Assembly (NCBI GenBank): GCA_002422455.1 | Contig: DIVK01000107.1 | Location: forward strand, 3,342 to 29,662 | Length of the DNA: 26,321 nucleotides | Reading direction: 5' to 3' | From: Rhodoferax sp. UBA6134 | Lineage (GTDB): Bacteria; Pseudomonadota; Gammaproteobacteria; Burkholderiales; Burkholderiaceae_C | Part shown: in pieces, positions 16,005 through 23,844 of the stretch | Layout of the letters: the number at the start of each line of letters is the position of its first letter | Position numbering within the stretch: position 1 is the first letter of the stretch | Translations under genes and position numbers: made by a program | The notes under the pieces: model-generated | Database searches by the model: none | The model's input: only the letters and a program-made list of their open reading frames with translations | Told to the model about the DNA's origin: nothing

Positions 16005-16925
16005 ATGCAGCAAGCCAAACTCGACCGGGGCCTGATTGTTGCCAACTATGGTCGCCACTTTCTGGTGGAAACGCCCGACGGCCGGCGCCTGATCTGCCAC
16101 TCGCGCGGCAAAAAAAGCCAGGGACTGGTGGGTGACCGGGTGCTATGGCAGGCATCGCGCGACGAAGGCACCATCGAGAAGATCGACACACGCCGCAATG
16201 TGTTTTACCGCCAGGACGAAATTCGCACCAAGTCATTCGCAGCCAATCTGGACCAGATCCTGATTTTGATCGCGGCGGAGCCCGAATTCTCCAGCAGCCA
16301 GCTCTCGCGGGCCCTGATTGCGGCGGAAGCCGAACACATCACGCCCATCATCGCACTCAACAAAAGTGATCTGGTCGAGCCCTTCGCCCGCGCCTGGGAG
16401 TGGCTGCGGCCCTATCGGCAGATGCATTACGGCGTGCTTCCTTTGTCGCTCAAGCAATCGGGAGACGTGGATCGCGCGGAACTACTGAAGCTGCTGCACG
16501 GCAAGACAACGCTGGTACTGGGGCCGTCCGGTGCCGGCAAGAGCACCCTGATCAACCTGCTGGCGCCCGGCGCGCTGGCGCAAACCGGTGAAATTTCGCA
16601 AGCCCTCAACTCGGGCAAGCACACCACCACCAGCACCACCTGGTACTGGGTGGATGCAGACAAAACCACGGCGCTGATTGACTCGCCGGGCTTCCAGGAA
16701 TTCGGCCTGAACCACATCGATCCGGCACAGCTGGCCGCCTACATGCCGGACCTTAAACCTCACGTGGCCCACTGCAAGTTCTACAACTGCAGCCACCTGC
16801 ATGAACCGGGCTGCGGCGTGATGGCAGCCGTCAAACCCGATGGAAGCCCTGATGGGATCAGCGCAAATCGCTATAAAATTTACAGCGATTTATACAATGA
16901 ACTAAGCCAGTCCAGAAAGTACTAA
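16005..16925 (+). CDS. rsgA: Ribosome small subunit-dependent GTPase A
   Basis: RsgA is a GTPase that checks late 30S subunit assembly. The 306-residue protein has an N-terminal OB-fold (about 1-65), then the circularly permuted GTPase order G4 NKSD (119-122), G1 GPSGAGKST (173-181) and G3 DSPG (226-229). The C-terminal zinc knuckle is HCKFYNCSHLHEPGC (256-270). The ATG at 16005 is preferred to the TTG one codon upstream. The last codons, NRYKIYSDLYNEL, are AT-rich and contain a perfect 8-bp inverted repeat AAATCGCT/AGCGATTT (16865-16891). The stop codon overlaps, in opposite orientation, the stop of an aminotransferase remnant. Confidence 0.96.
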   Translation: MQQAKLDRGLIVANYGRHFLVETPDGRRLICHSRGKKSQGLVGDRVLWQASRDEGTIEKIDTRRNVFYRQDEIRTKSFAANLDQILILIAAEPEFSSSQLSRALIAAEAEHITPIIALNKSDLVEPFARAWEWLRPYRQMHYGVLPLSLKQSGDVDRAELLKLLHGKTTLVLGPSGAGKSTLINLLAPGALAQTGEISQALNSGKHTTTSTTWYWVDADKTTALIDSPGFQEFGLNHIDPAQLAAYMPDLKPHVAHCKFYNCSHLHEPGCGVMAAVKPDGSPDGISANRYKIYSDLYNELSQSRKY

Positions 16926-16978
16926 ACCAAGGCCTGCATCAGTTCGTCGCATTGTGCCGGCGCGCCGACGCTGATGCG
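16922..16978 (-). pseudogene. 3' remnant of a PLP-dependent aminotransferase (HisC/CobC-like)
   Basis: On the minus strand the bases read as 18 codons, RISVGAPAQCDELMQALV, then TAG. This is the look of the extreme C-terminus of HisC-type aminotransferases, whose last strand and helix read like (L)RISVGTPxENDxLLxAL. An in-frame TGA stands directly before the Arg codon, and the CobD/CbiB-family gene ends nine bases beyond the remnant, so the rest of the gene is gone. Its stop overlaps the rsgA stop on the other strand. The match is from memory of the family and is short. Confidence 0.55.
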
Positions 16979-16986
16979 TCAAGGCA

Positions 16987-17973
16987 CTAGCCCAATAAAC
17001 GTGCCAGGGTCAAAAGCGCGAGCAAGACCATCCACATCACCACGGTACGCCAGACCAGACCAACAATGACCGCCAGGTGTTCCGGCTCCGGCGGCTGTCT
17101 GAGCGTCGGCTCACCGGGCCGGTCCGTGGGCTCCTGCAGCATTTTCAACGCACCATCCACCGGAACAAGCGTCCCACCGCCCGGGCTTCCCAAGCTGATA
17201 TTCACGGCACCCGCTGTCGCAGCCAGAATGACGCCATCGTTGTCGCCCTCAAAACGCGGCTCATGGTTACGCCAGCCATCAATCGCTTCCTCAAAACTGC
17301 CCACCACCGCAAAGCTGATCGCAGTGATGCGGGCAGGCAGCCAGTCGATGGCAACCCAGGCGTCACTGGCCGCCTGTTGCAGAGCCTCGCTGACCGGCTG
17401 ATGCTGCGTTTTGCTCTTGTACTGCCAGTAGCGCGTGACAAACTCGCCCAGACGGTACAGCACCGCCCCGGCCGGACCAAAGCCGAAAGCTGCCAGTACC
17501 GAGTACCAGGCCAGCACACCAAACACGTGGCGATGGGCCGCCAGCACCGAATGCTCAATCACGTGCCGCACAATTTCGCTACGCGGCAGCTCGCTGGCGT
17601 CGATCTGCTGCCATTGCGCCAGCAAGTCGCGAGCCCGGTCCTCATCTCCATCCGCCAGAGCATCTCGAATCTGGGTAAAGTGAAAGCTGAACTGCCGAAA
17701 CCCGAGCGTGGCGTAGAGCACCGCCATGCTCCAAATCATGGCCGCCGGCCAGCCTGCCACAGCATCAAGCACCCAATAAATGACCAGTGCAGCCAGGGAG
17801 GGGCCCCCCACCGCAAAGCCCCAGGCCAACCAGCCATGAAACAACTTGCCGGCATCAAAATTACGGGTACTCCAGCGCACCCAGGCACGCAGGCTGGCAT
17901 GCACCGGGTTACCCTTACCCAACGGACGCGCCTGCTCCAGCAACAGGGCAAAAAGAACCGAGATCAAGCTCAT
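16987..17973 (-). CDS. CobD/CbiB-family integral membrane protein
   Basis: CbiB (also CobD) joins an aminopropanol arm to adenosylcobyric acid in cobalamin synthesis. This 328-residue protein from ATG 17973 has the family outline: MSLISVLFALLLEQ with a first helix, a segment LRAWVRW, helices near 45-70 and 75-95, TQIRDALADGDEDRARDLLAQW, VRHVIEHSVLAAHRHVFGVLAW, a central helix region, GGTLVPVDGALKM, and a C-terminal helix. The pattern resembles a divergent CobD/CbiB-like group I recall from Burkholderiales rather than the textbook enzyme. No other cobalamin gene is in the window. It lies 25 bp downstream of the Nudix gene on the same strand, so both are likely cotranscribed. True CbiB activity is unproven. 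Confidence 0.8.
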   Translation of the reverse strand: MSLISVLFALLLEQARPLGKGNPVHASLRAWVRWSTRNFDAGKLFHGWLAWGFAVGGPSLAALVIYWVLDAVAGWPAAMIWSMAVLYATLGFRQFSFHFTQIRDALADGDEDRARDLLAQWQQIDASELPRSEIVRHVIEHSVLAAHRHVFGVLAWYSVLAAFGFGPAGAVLYRLGEFVTRYWQYKSKTQHQPVSEALQQAASDAWVAIDWLPARITAISFAVVGSFEEAIDGWRNHEPRFEGDNDGVILAATAGAVNISLGSPGGGTLVPVDGALKMLQEPTDRPGEPTLRQPPEPEHLAVIVGLVWRTVVMWMVLLALLTLARLLG

Positions 17974-17998
17974 GCGGCCATCATAGCGGCACCGCGCG

Positions 17999-18709
17999 TC
18001 AGGCCGACAGCAGCCGATAGAAGTTGCGCAAAATGCCCGCCGTGGCACCCCAGATAAAGCGCTGCGCCATGCGATCCTGGTACGGCATGGAGAACCATTC
18101 GCGCCGAACCCCTTCCCACTCCATCACGTGCCGCTGATGGTGTGCCGGATTCATCAGAAATTCAAGTGGCACTTCAAAAACATCGGCCACTTCATGGGCG
18201 TTGGGGGTCAGCGTAAAGCCCGGCTGTACCAGGGCCACCACTGGTGTGATGATGAAGGACGACACCGTCTCGTAGTGCGGCAGCATACCCAGAACCTGCA
18301 CAAAATCAGACTCCAGCCCCACCTCTTCCTGCGCCTCGCGCAGGGCGGTGGCAGCGGAATCGACGTCAGCTTCGTCAACCTTGCCACCAGGAAAGGCAAT
18401 TTGTCCGGAATGGGTGGACAGGTGCATCGTGCGCTCGGTCAGCAAGACGGTCGGGCGTTCACGCATGACTATCGGCAACAACACCGAAGCATGCATCGGC
18501 ATCCGATCCAGCAATCTTGGCTCCGCCAGCACCTCGGGCAGCCACACCGGAGGTGTCGCAAAGCGTTGTCGCAAAGCCGCCGGCTGCAATGATGCCGCAG
18601 GCACCGCCATCAAATGGGAATCGACACCCAGCACCGGAACTTGACGCGGATCAAAATTTGACCGCCTGGACAGAGGCGGCAACGAGGGGGCGGAGGCTTT
18701 CGATGTCAT
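17999..18709 (-). CDS. Nudix hydrolase, CoA pyrophosphatase family
   Basis: A Nudix enzyme likely to cleave coenzyme A or its derivatives into phosphopantetheine and 3',5'-ADP. The 236-residue protein carries HSGQIAFPGGKVDE at about 100-113 and the Nudix core REAQEEVGL at 124-132. The combination LLTERT...LSTHSGQIAFPGG is characteristic of the CoA pyrophosphatase (NudL/UPF0035) subgroup. FIITPVVALV and EVADVFEVPLEFLM are also typical. The ATG at 18709 is the first of the frame. A terminator separates it from the upstream rplS gene, and it probably forms a transcript with the CobD/CbiB-family gene. Confidence 0.88.
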   Translation of the reverse strand: MTSKASAPSLPPLSRRSNFDPRQVPVLGVDSHLMAVPAASLQPAALRQRFATPPVWLPEVLAEPRLLDRMPMHASVLLPIVMRERPTVLLTERTMHLSTHSGQIAFPGGKVDEADVDSAATALREAQEEVGLESDFVQVLGMLPHYETVSSFIITPVVALVQPGFTLTPNAHEVADVFEVPLEFLMNPAHHQRHVMEWEGVRREWFSMPYQDRMAQRFIWGATAGILRNFYRLLSA

Positions 18710-18733
18710 GACAAAAGGGCTGTCGCCGGAAAC

Positions 18734-18775
18734 AAAAAAAAGCCGCCACCAACAGATGCTGGAGCGGCTTTTTTA
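18734..18775. terminator. Bidirectional terminator after rplS
   Basis: AGCCGC (18741-18746) pairs with GCGGCT (18764-18769), extended by flanking A and T runs. On the minus strand, the direction of rplS, the hairpin is followed by eight T residues. It ends the rpsP-rimM-trmD-rplS operon before the Nudix gene. Confidence 0.85.
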
Positions 18776-18789
18776 CAACACAATGCGCT

Positions 18790-19170
18790 TTACACAGCGG
18801 CAGTTTTAACTTTCCTGGCCGGCAGCTTTTCCTTGATCCGGGCCGACTTGCCACTGCGGTCGCGCAGATAGTACAGCTTGGCACGGCGAACGTCACCACG
18901 GCGCTTGACCTCGATCCCGGCAATCAGCGGGCTATAGGTCTGAAACGTGCGCTCGACACCCTCACCACTGGATATCTTGCGAACAGTAAAGCCGCTGTTG
19001 AGACCGCGATTACGCTTGGCAATCACAACACCCTCATAAGCCTGCACACGTTTGCGAGTGCCTTCAACCACGTTAACGCTGACGACAACCGTGTCACCGG
19101 GAGCGAATTCAGGGATGATTTTCCCAAGGCGAGCAATTTCTTCCTGCTCAAGGATTTGGATCAGATTCAT
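18790..19170 (-). CDS. rplS: 50S ribosomal protein L19
   Basis: L19 lies at the interface of the 30S and 50S subunits. The ATG at 19170 is preceded by GAGGA (19175-19179), fixing a 126-residue product. Visible conserved segments are FAPGDTVVVSV, VVEGTRKRVQAYEGVVIA, NSGFTVRKISSGEGVERTF and the basic C-terminal half GDVRRAKLYYLRDRSGKSARIKEK. A lysine/arginine-rich tail follows. It is the last gene of the rpsP-rimM-trmD-rplS cluster, 141 bp after trmD, a gap that contains a TATAAT element and suggests extra transcription of rplS on its own. Confidence 0.97.
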   Translation of the reverse strand: MNLIQILEQEEIARLGKIIPEFAPGDTVVVSVNVVEGTRKRVQAYEGVVIAKRNRGLNSGFTVRKISSGEGVERTFQTYSPLIAGIEVKRRGDVRRAKLYYLRDRSGKSARIKEKLPARKVKTAAV

Positions 19171-19269
19171 GATGTCCTCAGATGATCTTGGTCGCGCCTG
19201 CGTCGGGATTGACACAAAAGCTCCAATGCAAACAAGGGAGCGGCCAACCAGAGGATCGGTAAGCTCATC

Positions 19270-19275
19270 ATTATA
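19270..19275 (-). promoter_or_regulatory. Possible internal promoter -10 for rplS
   Basis: On the minus strand the sequence reads GGGTATAATGATG, with a consensus TATAAT 99 bp before the rplS start and inside the trmD-rplS gap. No strong -35 box is seen at proper spacing. A separate promoter would let the cell make L19 in excess of the tRNA-modifying enzymes encoded upstream. Confidence 0.5.
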
Positions 19276-19311
19276 CCCTGAGCGCGCTTCACACTTGACG
19301 CCGCCCGCCGA

Positions 19312-20061
19312 TCAACGAACATGCCTGACGAGAAAGGCTTCGTCGGCAGCGCTCAAATACCCCGCCTGGCGGGCCTGCGCTATCAGTTCAGGTCGCCATT
19401 GCGCTGTGATGGCCAGCCGTTGCTCGCGCCGCCAGCGCTCAATCCGGGCATGATGACCTGACAGCAATACCTCTGGCACCACCCTGTCCGCCCAGCACTC
19501 GGGGCGGGTGTAGTGCGGACAATCCAGCAACCCATCCAGTGCGGGATTGAAACTGTCCTGCTGGTGACTGCCCACCGTGTTCAGCACCCCAGGCTGCAGA
19601 CGAGCCACCGCGTCCAACAAGGCCATGGCGGCGATTTCACCACCCGACAGCACAAAATCTCCAAGGCTGATCTGCTCGGTCACGTGTTCATCGATAAAGC
19701 GCTGATCAAGCCCCTCGTAACGGCCACAAATCAGGACAGCCCCCTGACTGTCGGCCCAGCGCGCCACCATGGCATGGTTGAGCGCCTTGCCCAACGGCGA
19801 AAAAAGCACCACGGGCACCGCGTCAGCTCGCTGCGCCTGGATGTTTTTCAGGCATTGATCCAGGGGTTCGGCCATCATGACCATGCCGGGACCGCCACCG
19901 AAAGGACGATCGTCCACCCGCTTGTAGTTCCCGGAAGAAAAATCGCGCGGATTGACCAGGCGGACGTCAACCTGGCCCGTTTCAAACGCGCGCCGCGTGA
20001 TGCCGCTGGTCAACAGCGGTGCAAACATCTCAGGAAAAAGCGTAACGACGTCGAACCGCAT
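19312..20061 (-). CDS. trmD: tRNA (guanine-37-N1) methyltransferase TrmD
   Basis: TrmD methylates G37 next to the anticodon and prevents +1 frameshifting. The start MRFDVVTLFPEMF at 20061 gives 249 residues, the usual length. Knot-forming SAM-binding motifs are visible: DRPFGGGPGMVM (51-62), LICGRYEGLDQRFID (110-124) and ISLGDFVLSGGEIAAM (131-146). SFNPALDGLLDCPHYTRPE and PEVLLSGHH follow, as expected. The rimM stop lies 10 bases upstream, so the genes are cotranscribed. Catalytic Asp of the family is in LDCPHYTRP (numbering not checked). Confidence 0.97.
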   Translation of the reverse strand: MRFDVVTLFPEMFAPLLTSGITRRAFETGQVDVRLVNPRDFSSGNYKRVDDRPFGGGPGMVMMAEPLDQCLKNIQAQRADAVPVVLFSPLGKALNHAMVARWADSQGAVLICGRYEGLDQRFIDEHVTEQISLGDFVLSGGEIAAMALLDAVARLQPGVLNTVGSHQQDSFNPALDGLLDCPHYTRPECWADRVVPEVLLSGHHARIERWRREQRLAITAQWRPELIAQARQAGYLSAADEAFLVRHVR

Positions 20062-20071
20062 GGGGCAAGGC

Positions 20072-20635
20072 TCAAAAGTCGGCTTGCCAGTCCACCAGGA
20101 TACGCCGACCCGGCAAGTCAACCCCGTCCACATAAACCGACACAAAAGGAATCATTCGCTCCTGCGTCTTGCCATCCTGTTCATAGTCCATCACCAGCAC
20201 GGTCTGCGCCCCGGTCGAGAGCAATTCCCTGACTGTTCCCATCATCACACCCTCGCGGTTGACCACATTCAAACCAATCAGGTCAACCCAGTAGTACTCG
20301 TCTTTTTCAGCCGTTGGAAAACTGGATCGGGACACAAAAATGCGTGCCCCACGCAAGGCCTCGGCCGCAGTGCGATCATCAACGTCACGCGCGGAAGCGA
20401 CAACCGAATTGGAATGGAGCTTGGCCTCCACGATCGCCAGTTTCACAACGCCGGAAAAGGTTTTTGCGCCTTTTTCAGACGGCATGAGAAACCAGCGCTT
20501 GGAAGAAAAAAGCGCCTCGGGATCGGCGCTGTAAGGCAGGACTTTGAACCAGCCTTTGATGCCCCAGGCATCAAGAATGCGCCCAACTTCAATGGCATCC
20601 GCCGGCAAGTCGGCGGCTTCGAGGCCGGGCAGCAT
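20072..20635 (-). CDS. rimM: Ribosome maturation factor RimM
   Basis: RimM helps mature the 30S head and binds ribosomal protein S19. The 187-residue product begins MLPGLEAADLP; a GTG one codon earlier (20638) is also possible. The N-terminal RimM domain has VGRILDAWGIKGWFKVLPYSADPEAL (about 18-43), followed by the PRC-barrel with DEYYWVDLIGLNVVN and GTVRELLSTGAQTVLVM, and the ending IPFVSVYVDGVDL. It lies between rpsP and trmD with short gaps, as in most proteobacteria. Confidence 0.95.
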   Translation of the reverse strand: MLPGLEAADLPADAIEVGRILDAWGIKGWFKVLPYSADPEALFSSKRWFLMPSEKGAKTFSGVVKLAIVEAKLHSNSVVASARDVDDRTAAEALRGARIFVSRSSFPTAEKDEYYWVDLIGLNVVNREGVMMGTVRELLSTGAQTVLVMDYEQDGKTQERMIPFVSVYVDGVDLPGRRILVDWQADF

Positions 20636-20698
20636 CACAAGTCAAGCGCCGCCGGGCAACGCAGCACGCGAAACGGCAAGCATGGGAGTCACCAAGCC

Positions 20699-20950
20699 TC
20701 AGGCCGCCTTTTTGGCGGCCTGATTAATCAGGCGTTCCACGGTGGGAGAGGCCTGGGCACCGACACTTTTCCAGTAGGTCAAGCGATCCTGTGCAATGCG
20801 GATGCCCTCTTCGTTGGCAGTCGCAATCGGATTGTAAAAACCAATGCGCTCGATAAAACGGCCGTCACGGCGGGTCCGCTTGTCAGCAACGACAATATTG
20901 AAAAACGGGCGTGCTTTTGCACCACCACGGGCGAGTCGGATGACGACCAT
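20699..20950 (-). CDS. rpsP: 30S ribosomal protein S16
   Basis: S16 is an early-binding protein of the small ribosomal subunit. The 83-residue product starts MVVIRLARGGAKARPFFNIV and contains DKRTRRDGRFIERIGFYNP and RLTYWKSVGAQASPTVERL, all standard. The ATG at 20950 has AAGGA (20957-20961) six bases away. It is the first gene of the rpsP-rimM-trmD-rplS operon and has a good promoter about 115 bp upstream. Confidence 0.97.
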   Translation of the reverse strand: MVVIRLARGGAKARPFFNIVVADKRTRRDGRFIERIGFYNPIATANEEGIRIAQDRLTYWKSVGAQASPTVERLINQAAKKAA

Positions 20951-21063
20951 GATTGATCCTTTGGGTGGCGGAGTTCTATCTCCACCATTTGATTCAGCAT
21001 TTAATCCAGCGCTTGAGACACGCGACATGACCACCCGGTCAGCGACACACTGGACAGCTCTGA

Positions 21064-21091
21064 ATTATAACGTTTTCTGTTTTTATGCCCA
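21064..21091 (-). promoter_or_regulatory. Promoter of the rpsP operon
   Basis: Read on the minus strand, TGGGCA (21086-21091) is followed after 16 bases by a perfect TATAAT (21064-21069). The -35 box matches four of six consensus bases. It lies about 115 bp before rpsP in an AT-rich patch and is the best candidate start for the whole operon. Confidence 0.65.
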
Positions 21092-21174
21092 TAATTCATT
21101 CCAACCTTGCCGGAGGTATGCCAACCGCCTGCAGCCATGCGACAACATGCAGCCCGCGGCGATAATTGGCCTCC

Positions 21175-21621
21175 ATGAAAAATAAAACTGTCGCCACCTG
21201 GCTGACTTTCATAGGCGGCCCTTTGGGCTTGCATCGCTTTTATTTGCGGGGTGCGGGTGACCTGCTCGGCTGGCTGCTGCCGCTGCCCACTGCGCTGGGC
21301 CTGTACGGCATTGAACGGGTGCAACAAAACGGTGTGGATGATCCATGGAGCTGGGTCCTGATTCCGCTGCTGGGTTTTACCATGGCCGGCTGCGCCCTGA
21401 CCGCCATCATCTACGGCTTGATGACGCCCGAAAAATGGAATGCCCGCTTCAACCCGTCAGCGCCGCTGGATGCCGCACCCGGCCAGACCAACTGGTTCAC
21501 CATCGGCTCGATTGCATTGGCCCTGCTGGTTGGCACCACGGTACTGATGAGCAGTATTGCGTTCAGCTTCCAGCGTTACTTCGAATACCAGATCGAAGAA
21601 GCGCGCAAGATTTCCCAATGA
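21175..21621 (+). CDS. TM2-like small membrane protein
   Basis: A 148-residue predicted inner-membrane protein. The N-terminal part TWLTFIGGPLGLHRFYLRG (12-30) matches the TM2 domain signature, in which a short helix ends in GxHRFYLG. Further hydrophobic segments lie at about 31-45, 64-88 and 104-130. The C-terminal tail is charged. Function of the family is unknown. The ATG at 21175 is nine bases after GATAAT, so the message may have almost no leader if that is the -10 element. The gene is divergent from rpsP and convergent with pit. Confidence 0.75.
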   Translation: MKNKTVATWLTFIGGPLGLHRFYLRGAGDLLGWLLPLPTALGLYGIERVQQNGVDDPWSWVLIPLLGFTMAGCALTAIIYGLMTPEKWNARFNPSAPLDAAPGQTNWFTIGSIALALLVGTTVLMSSIAFSFQRYFEYQIEEARKISQ

Positions 21622-21641
21622 AATCCGCCCGCCCCCATCGA

Positions 21642-21665
21642 ACAAGCGTACAAGCTTGTCGTTTT
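21642..21665. terminator. Possible weak terminator between TM2-like gene and pit
   Basis: ACAAGC (21642-21647) pairs with GCTTGT (21654-21659) around a six-base loop, followed on the plus strand by CGTTTTACC. The stem is short and the T run only four. It is the only hairpin in the 50-bp convergent gap. Confidence 0.4.
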
Positions 21666-21671
21666 ACCGCA

Positions 21672-22682
21672 TCAGAAAATCAGCAAGCTGGCCCAGTAGG
21701 CCATCGCGGCAACAAGCGCACTGGCCGGAATCGTGAATATCCAGGCCCAAACAATGTTACCGGCCACACCCCAACGTACGGCGCTGGCGCGTTTTACCGA
21801 ACCGACACCGACAACGGCGCCCGTGATGGTGTGGGTGGTTGACACGGGAATGCCCAGCGCAGTGGCCAGAAACAGCGTGATCGCACCGCCGGTTTCGGCG
21901 CAAAAACCACCCACCGGTTTGAGCTTGGTAATCTTTTGCCCCATGGTCCTGACGCTGCGCCAGCCACCAAACAGGGTGCCCGCACCAATGGCCATATAGC
22001 AGCTGACAATGGTCCAGGTCGGCGGCGCCGTGTCAGTGGCGGCGGTGTAGCCGGTGGCGATCAACAACATCCAGATGATGCCGATGGTTTTTTGCGCATC
22101 ATTGCCGCCGTGCCCCAGGCTGTAGGCGCCCACCGAGACCAGCTGCAGACGACGAAACCACGTGTCCACCCGGGACGGTCGACTGCGCCGGAAAATCCAG
22201 GCCACGATGACCATCATCAGCGAGCCGAGCACAAAGCCCAGCAAGGGTGACACGAAAATGAAGGTCACGGTTTTGAAAATGCCGGCCGACACCAACGCGC
22301 CGACCCCGGTCTTGGCGATCGCCGCGCCCACAATTCCGCCGATCAAGGCATGCGACGAACTGCCGGGAATGCCGTAGTACCAGGTAATGAGATTCCAGCT
22401 GATGGCGCCCAGCAGCGCGCCAAACACCACGTGGGTGTCCACCACACCAGGCTGCACGATGCCCTTGCCCACGGTGACCGCCACGCTCAGGTGAAAAATG
22501 AAAATGGCGACCACATTGAAGAAGGCCGCAAAAAGCACCGCCTGCCCCGGCTTGAGTACGCCGGTCGACACCACGGTGGCAATCGAGTTGGCCGCGTCAT
22601 GAAAGCCGTTCATGAAATCGAACAGGATGACCAGCACCACCAACAAAATCACCACCCACAAGGCCGTTTGTACGGTTTCCAT
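21672..22682 (-). CDS. pit: Inorganic phosphate transporter, PiT family
   Basis: PiT carriers import metal-phosphate complexes using the proton gradient. The ATG at 22682 gives METVQTALWV and 336 residues with about ten hydrophobic helices. Both family signatures are present: DFMNGFHDAANSIATVV near residue 22-38 and GHGGNDAQKTIGII in the second half, each containing the substrate-binding GN/HDA pattern. GIPGSSSHALIGG and GIPVSTTHTITGAVVGVG are the two repeat motifs. The upstream PhoU-like gene ends 20 bp before, so the two form an operon, the common arrangement for low-affinity phosphate uptake. Confidence 0.95.
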   Translation of the reverse strand: METVQTALWVVILLVVLVILFDFMNGFHDAANSIATVVSTGVLKPGQAVLFAAFFNVVAIFIFHLSVAVTVGKGIVQPGVVDTHVVFGALLGAISWNLITWYYGIPGSSSHALIGGIVGAAIAKTGVGALVSAGIFKTVTFIFVSPLLGFVLGSLMMVIVAWIFRRSRPSRVDTWFRRLQLVSVGAYSLGHGGNDAQKTIGIIWMLLIATGYTAATDTAPPTWTIVSCYMAIGAGTLFGGWRSVRTMGQKITKLKPVGGFCAETGGAITLFLATALGIPVSTTHTITGAVVGVGSVKRASAVRWGVAGNIVWAWIFTIPASALVAAMAYWASLLIF

Positions 22683-22702
22683 GGTGCAAGTTCCGCCGCA
22701 GG

Positions 22703-23350
22703 TCAGGAGTTTTCGAGGATGATGCCCTCGATCAGATTGGCCACGTCCTCGCACTTGTCAGTAATGGTTTCAAGCAGCTCATAAATCGCCTTGAGCTTGA
22801 TGACTTCCCGCACGTCAGGCTCTTCGCGAAACAGCTTGCTCATGGCACTGCGCATCACGCGGTCGGCATCGCTCTCGAGCTTGTCGATCTCTTCGCAGGT
22901 TTTGAGCGCCGCCTCGGCGGTGCCATGGTCGGCAATCTTGTCAAGCAGCTTTACCGCATCGCGCACACGTTCGCAGCACCTCACGCTCAGATCGGTCAAA
23001 CGCGTGATCTCATCCGTCATGTGGCGGACATCGTAGAGCGCCATGGTCTCGGCCGAATCCTGGATCAAATCCGCCACGTCATCCATGGTATTGATCAGGC
23101 CGTGAATCTGCTCCCGGTCAATCGGCGTGATGAACGTCTTGTGCAGGGCCCTGTTGACTTCATGCGTCACACGGTCGGCCGCGCGCTCGGCATCATCCAC
23201 GTCCTGGTTGTACTTTTCACGCAATTGCACGTCGTTGTAGTTGGCAACCAGTTGGGAAAATGCATGGGCCGCCTCGACAATGCGGTCCGCATGCTGATTG
23301 AACATCTCAAAAAAATTGCCATCGCGTGGCAACAGCTTGCCAAAGAACAT
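22703..23350 (-). CDS. DUF47 / PhoU-like Pit accessory protein
   Basis: A helical protein that regulates or stabilises the neighbouring PiT transporter. The ATG at 23350 is backed by GAGGAG (23357-23362), giving 215 residues starting MFFGKLLPRD. The whole sequence is predicted to be amphipathic helices with the PhoU-type metal-binding patterns EADR and EKYN-like acidic clusters, such as DDAERAADRVTHEVN and EIDKLESDADRVMR. It precedes pit in the same direction. Family members are also called phosphate transport regulator; the exact activity is not settled. Confidence 0.92.
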   Translation of the reverse strand: MFFGKLLPRDGNFFEMFNQHADRIVEAAHAFSQLVANYNDVQLREKYNQDVDDAERAADRVTHEVNRALHKTFITPIDREQIHGLINTMDDVADLIQDSAETMALYDVRHMTDEITRLTDLSVRCCERVRDAVKLLDKIADHGTAEAALKTCEEIDKLESDADRVMRSAMSKLFREEPDVREVIKLKAIYELLETITDKCEDVANLIEGIILENS

Positions 23351-23718
23351 GGCGGACTCCTCAAGGCAACAAGTCAATTGTTTGACGATTTTGTGACTAT
23401 GTGCAGTTTAACCGCCGCCCTCCGGCCAGGAGCAACACCTTCAGGCGTTGAAAGGACACGAACTCCACGCCCGTGCGACAAGCTGAGTTGCGCGGCGCTT
23501 GAGAGAAGCCGCGACCTGCCCCTGAGCAGGCTTCCCGGCGGCCTCGCTTCACAGGCCGCGACACCAGCCTTGACGGATGCTGCTGCAGCGGAACAAAAGC
23601 TTTTGCGTCTTTACCCGCGCTGGCTCGCCAGGCGCGGATGAAGTCGGTAACACGGGCATGGCCACCGGCATAACCGCTGATCCTGATTCGCGCAAACAAT
23701 GCGCGCCCCGTACGACGA

Positions 23719-23817
23719 CTGCACTTCACTCGCCACTTGCTCAAACGCCCCATCAATCAGGCAGACGTGGAAATGCGCAGGCCCGTTCAGGCTGGAGCCG
23801 GACCGGTGGATGAAAAT
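23719..23817 (-). pseudogene. Fragment of an IS91-family transposase
   Basis: On the minus strand, 33 codons read IFIHRSGSSLNGPAHFHVCL and then IDGAFEQVASEVQ. This matches the central block of one IS91-type transposase group, where the usual form is AFIHRFGSSLN followed by HVHFHVCVVDGVFE. The HFH pair is the HUH metal-binding motif of these Y2 rolling-circle enzymes. The N-terminal zinc finger, the catalytic tyrosines and the rest of the C-terminus are missing, and the frame after codon 33 no longer looks like the family. It is therefore a scar, not a working element. Confidence 0.7.
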
Positions 23818-23844
23818 CGGGTGCGAAAATAAATTCATAAACTT

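Noticed and set aside
17077..18057. 326-codon plus-strand open frame
   Set aside because: Antisense to the CobD/CbiB-family gene; composition is that of a reverse-strand shadow.
23594..23605. 12-bp palindrome CAAAAGCTTTTG
   Set aside because: A single short palindrome with no promoter context; expected by chance.
23397..23756. 119-codon minus-strand open frame overlapping the transposase scar
   Set aside because: It is in a different frame from the recognisable IS91 fragment and shows no domain; GC-rich chance frame.
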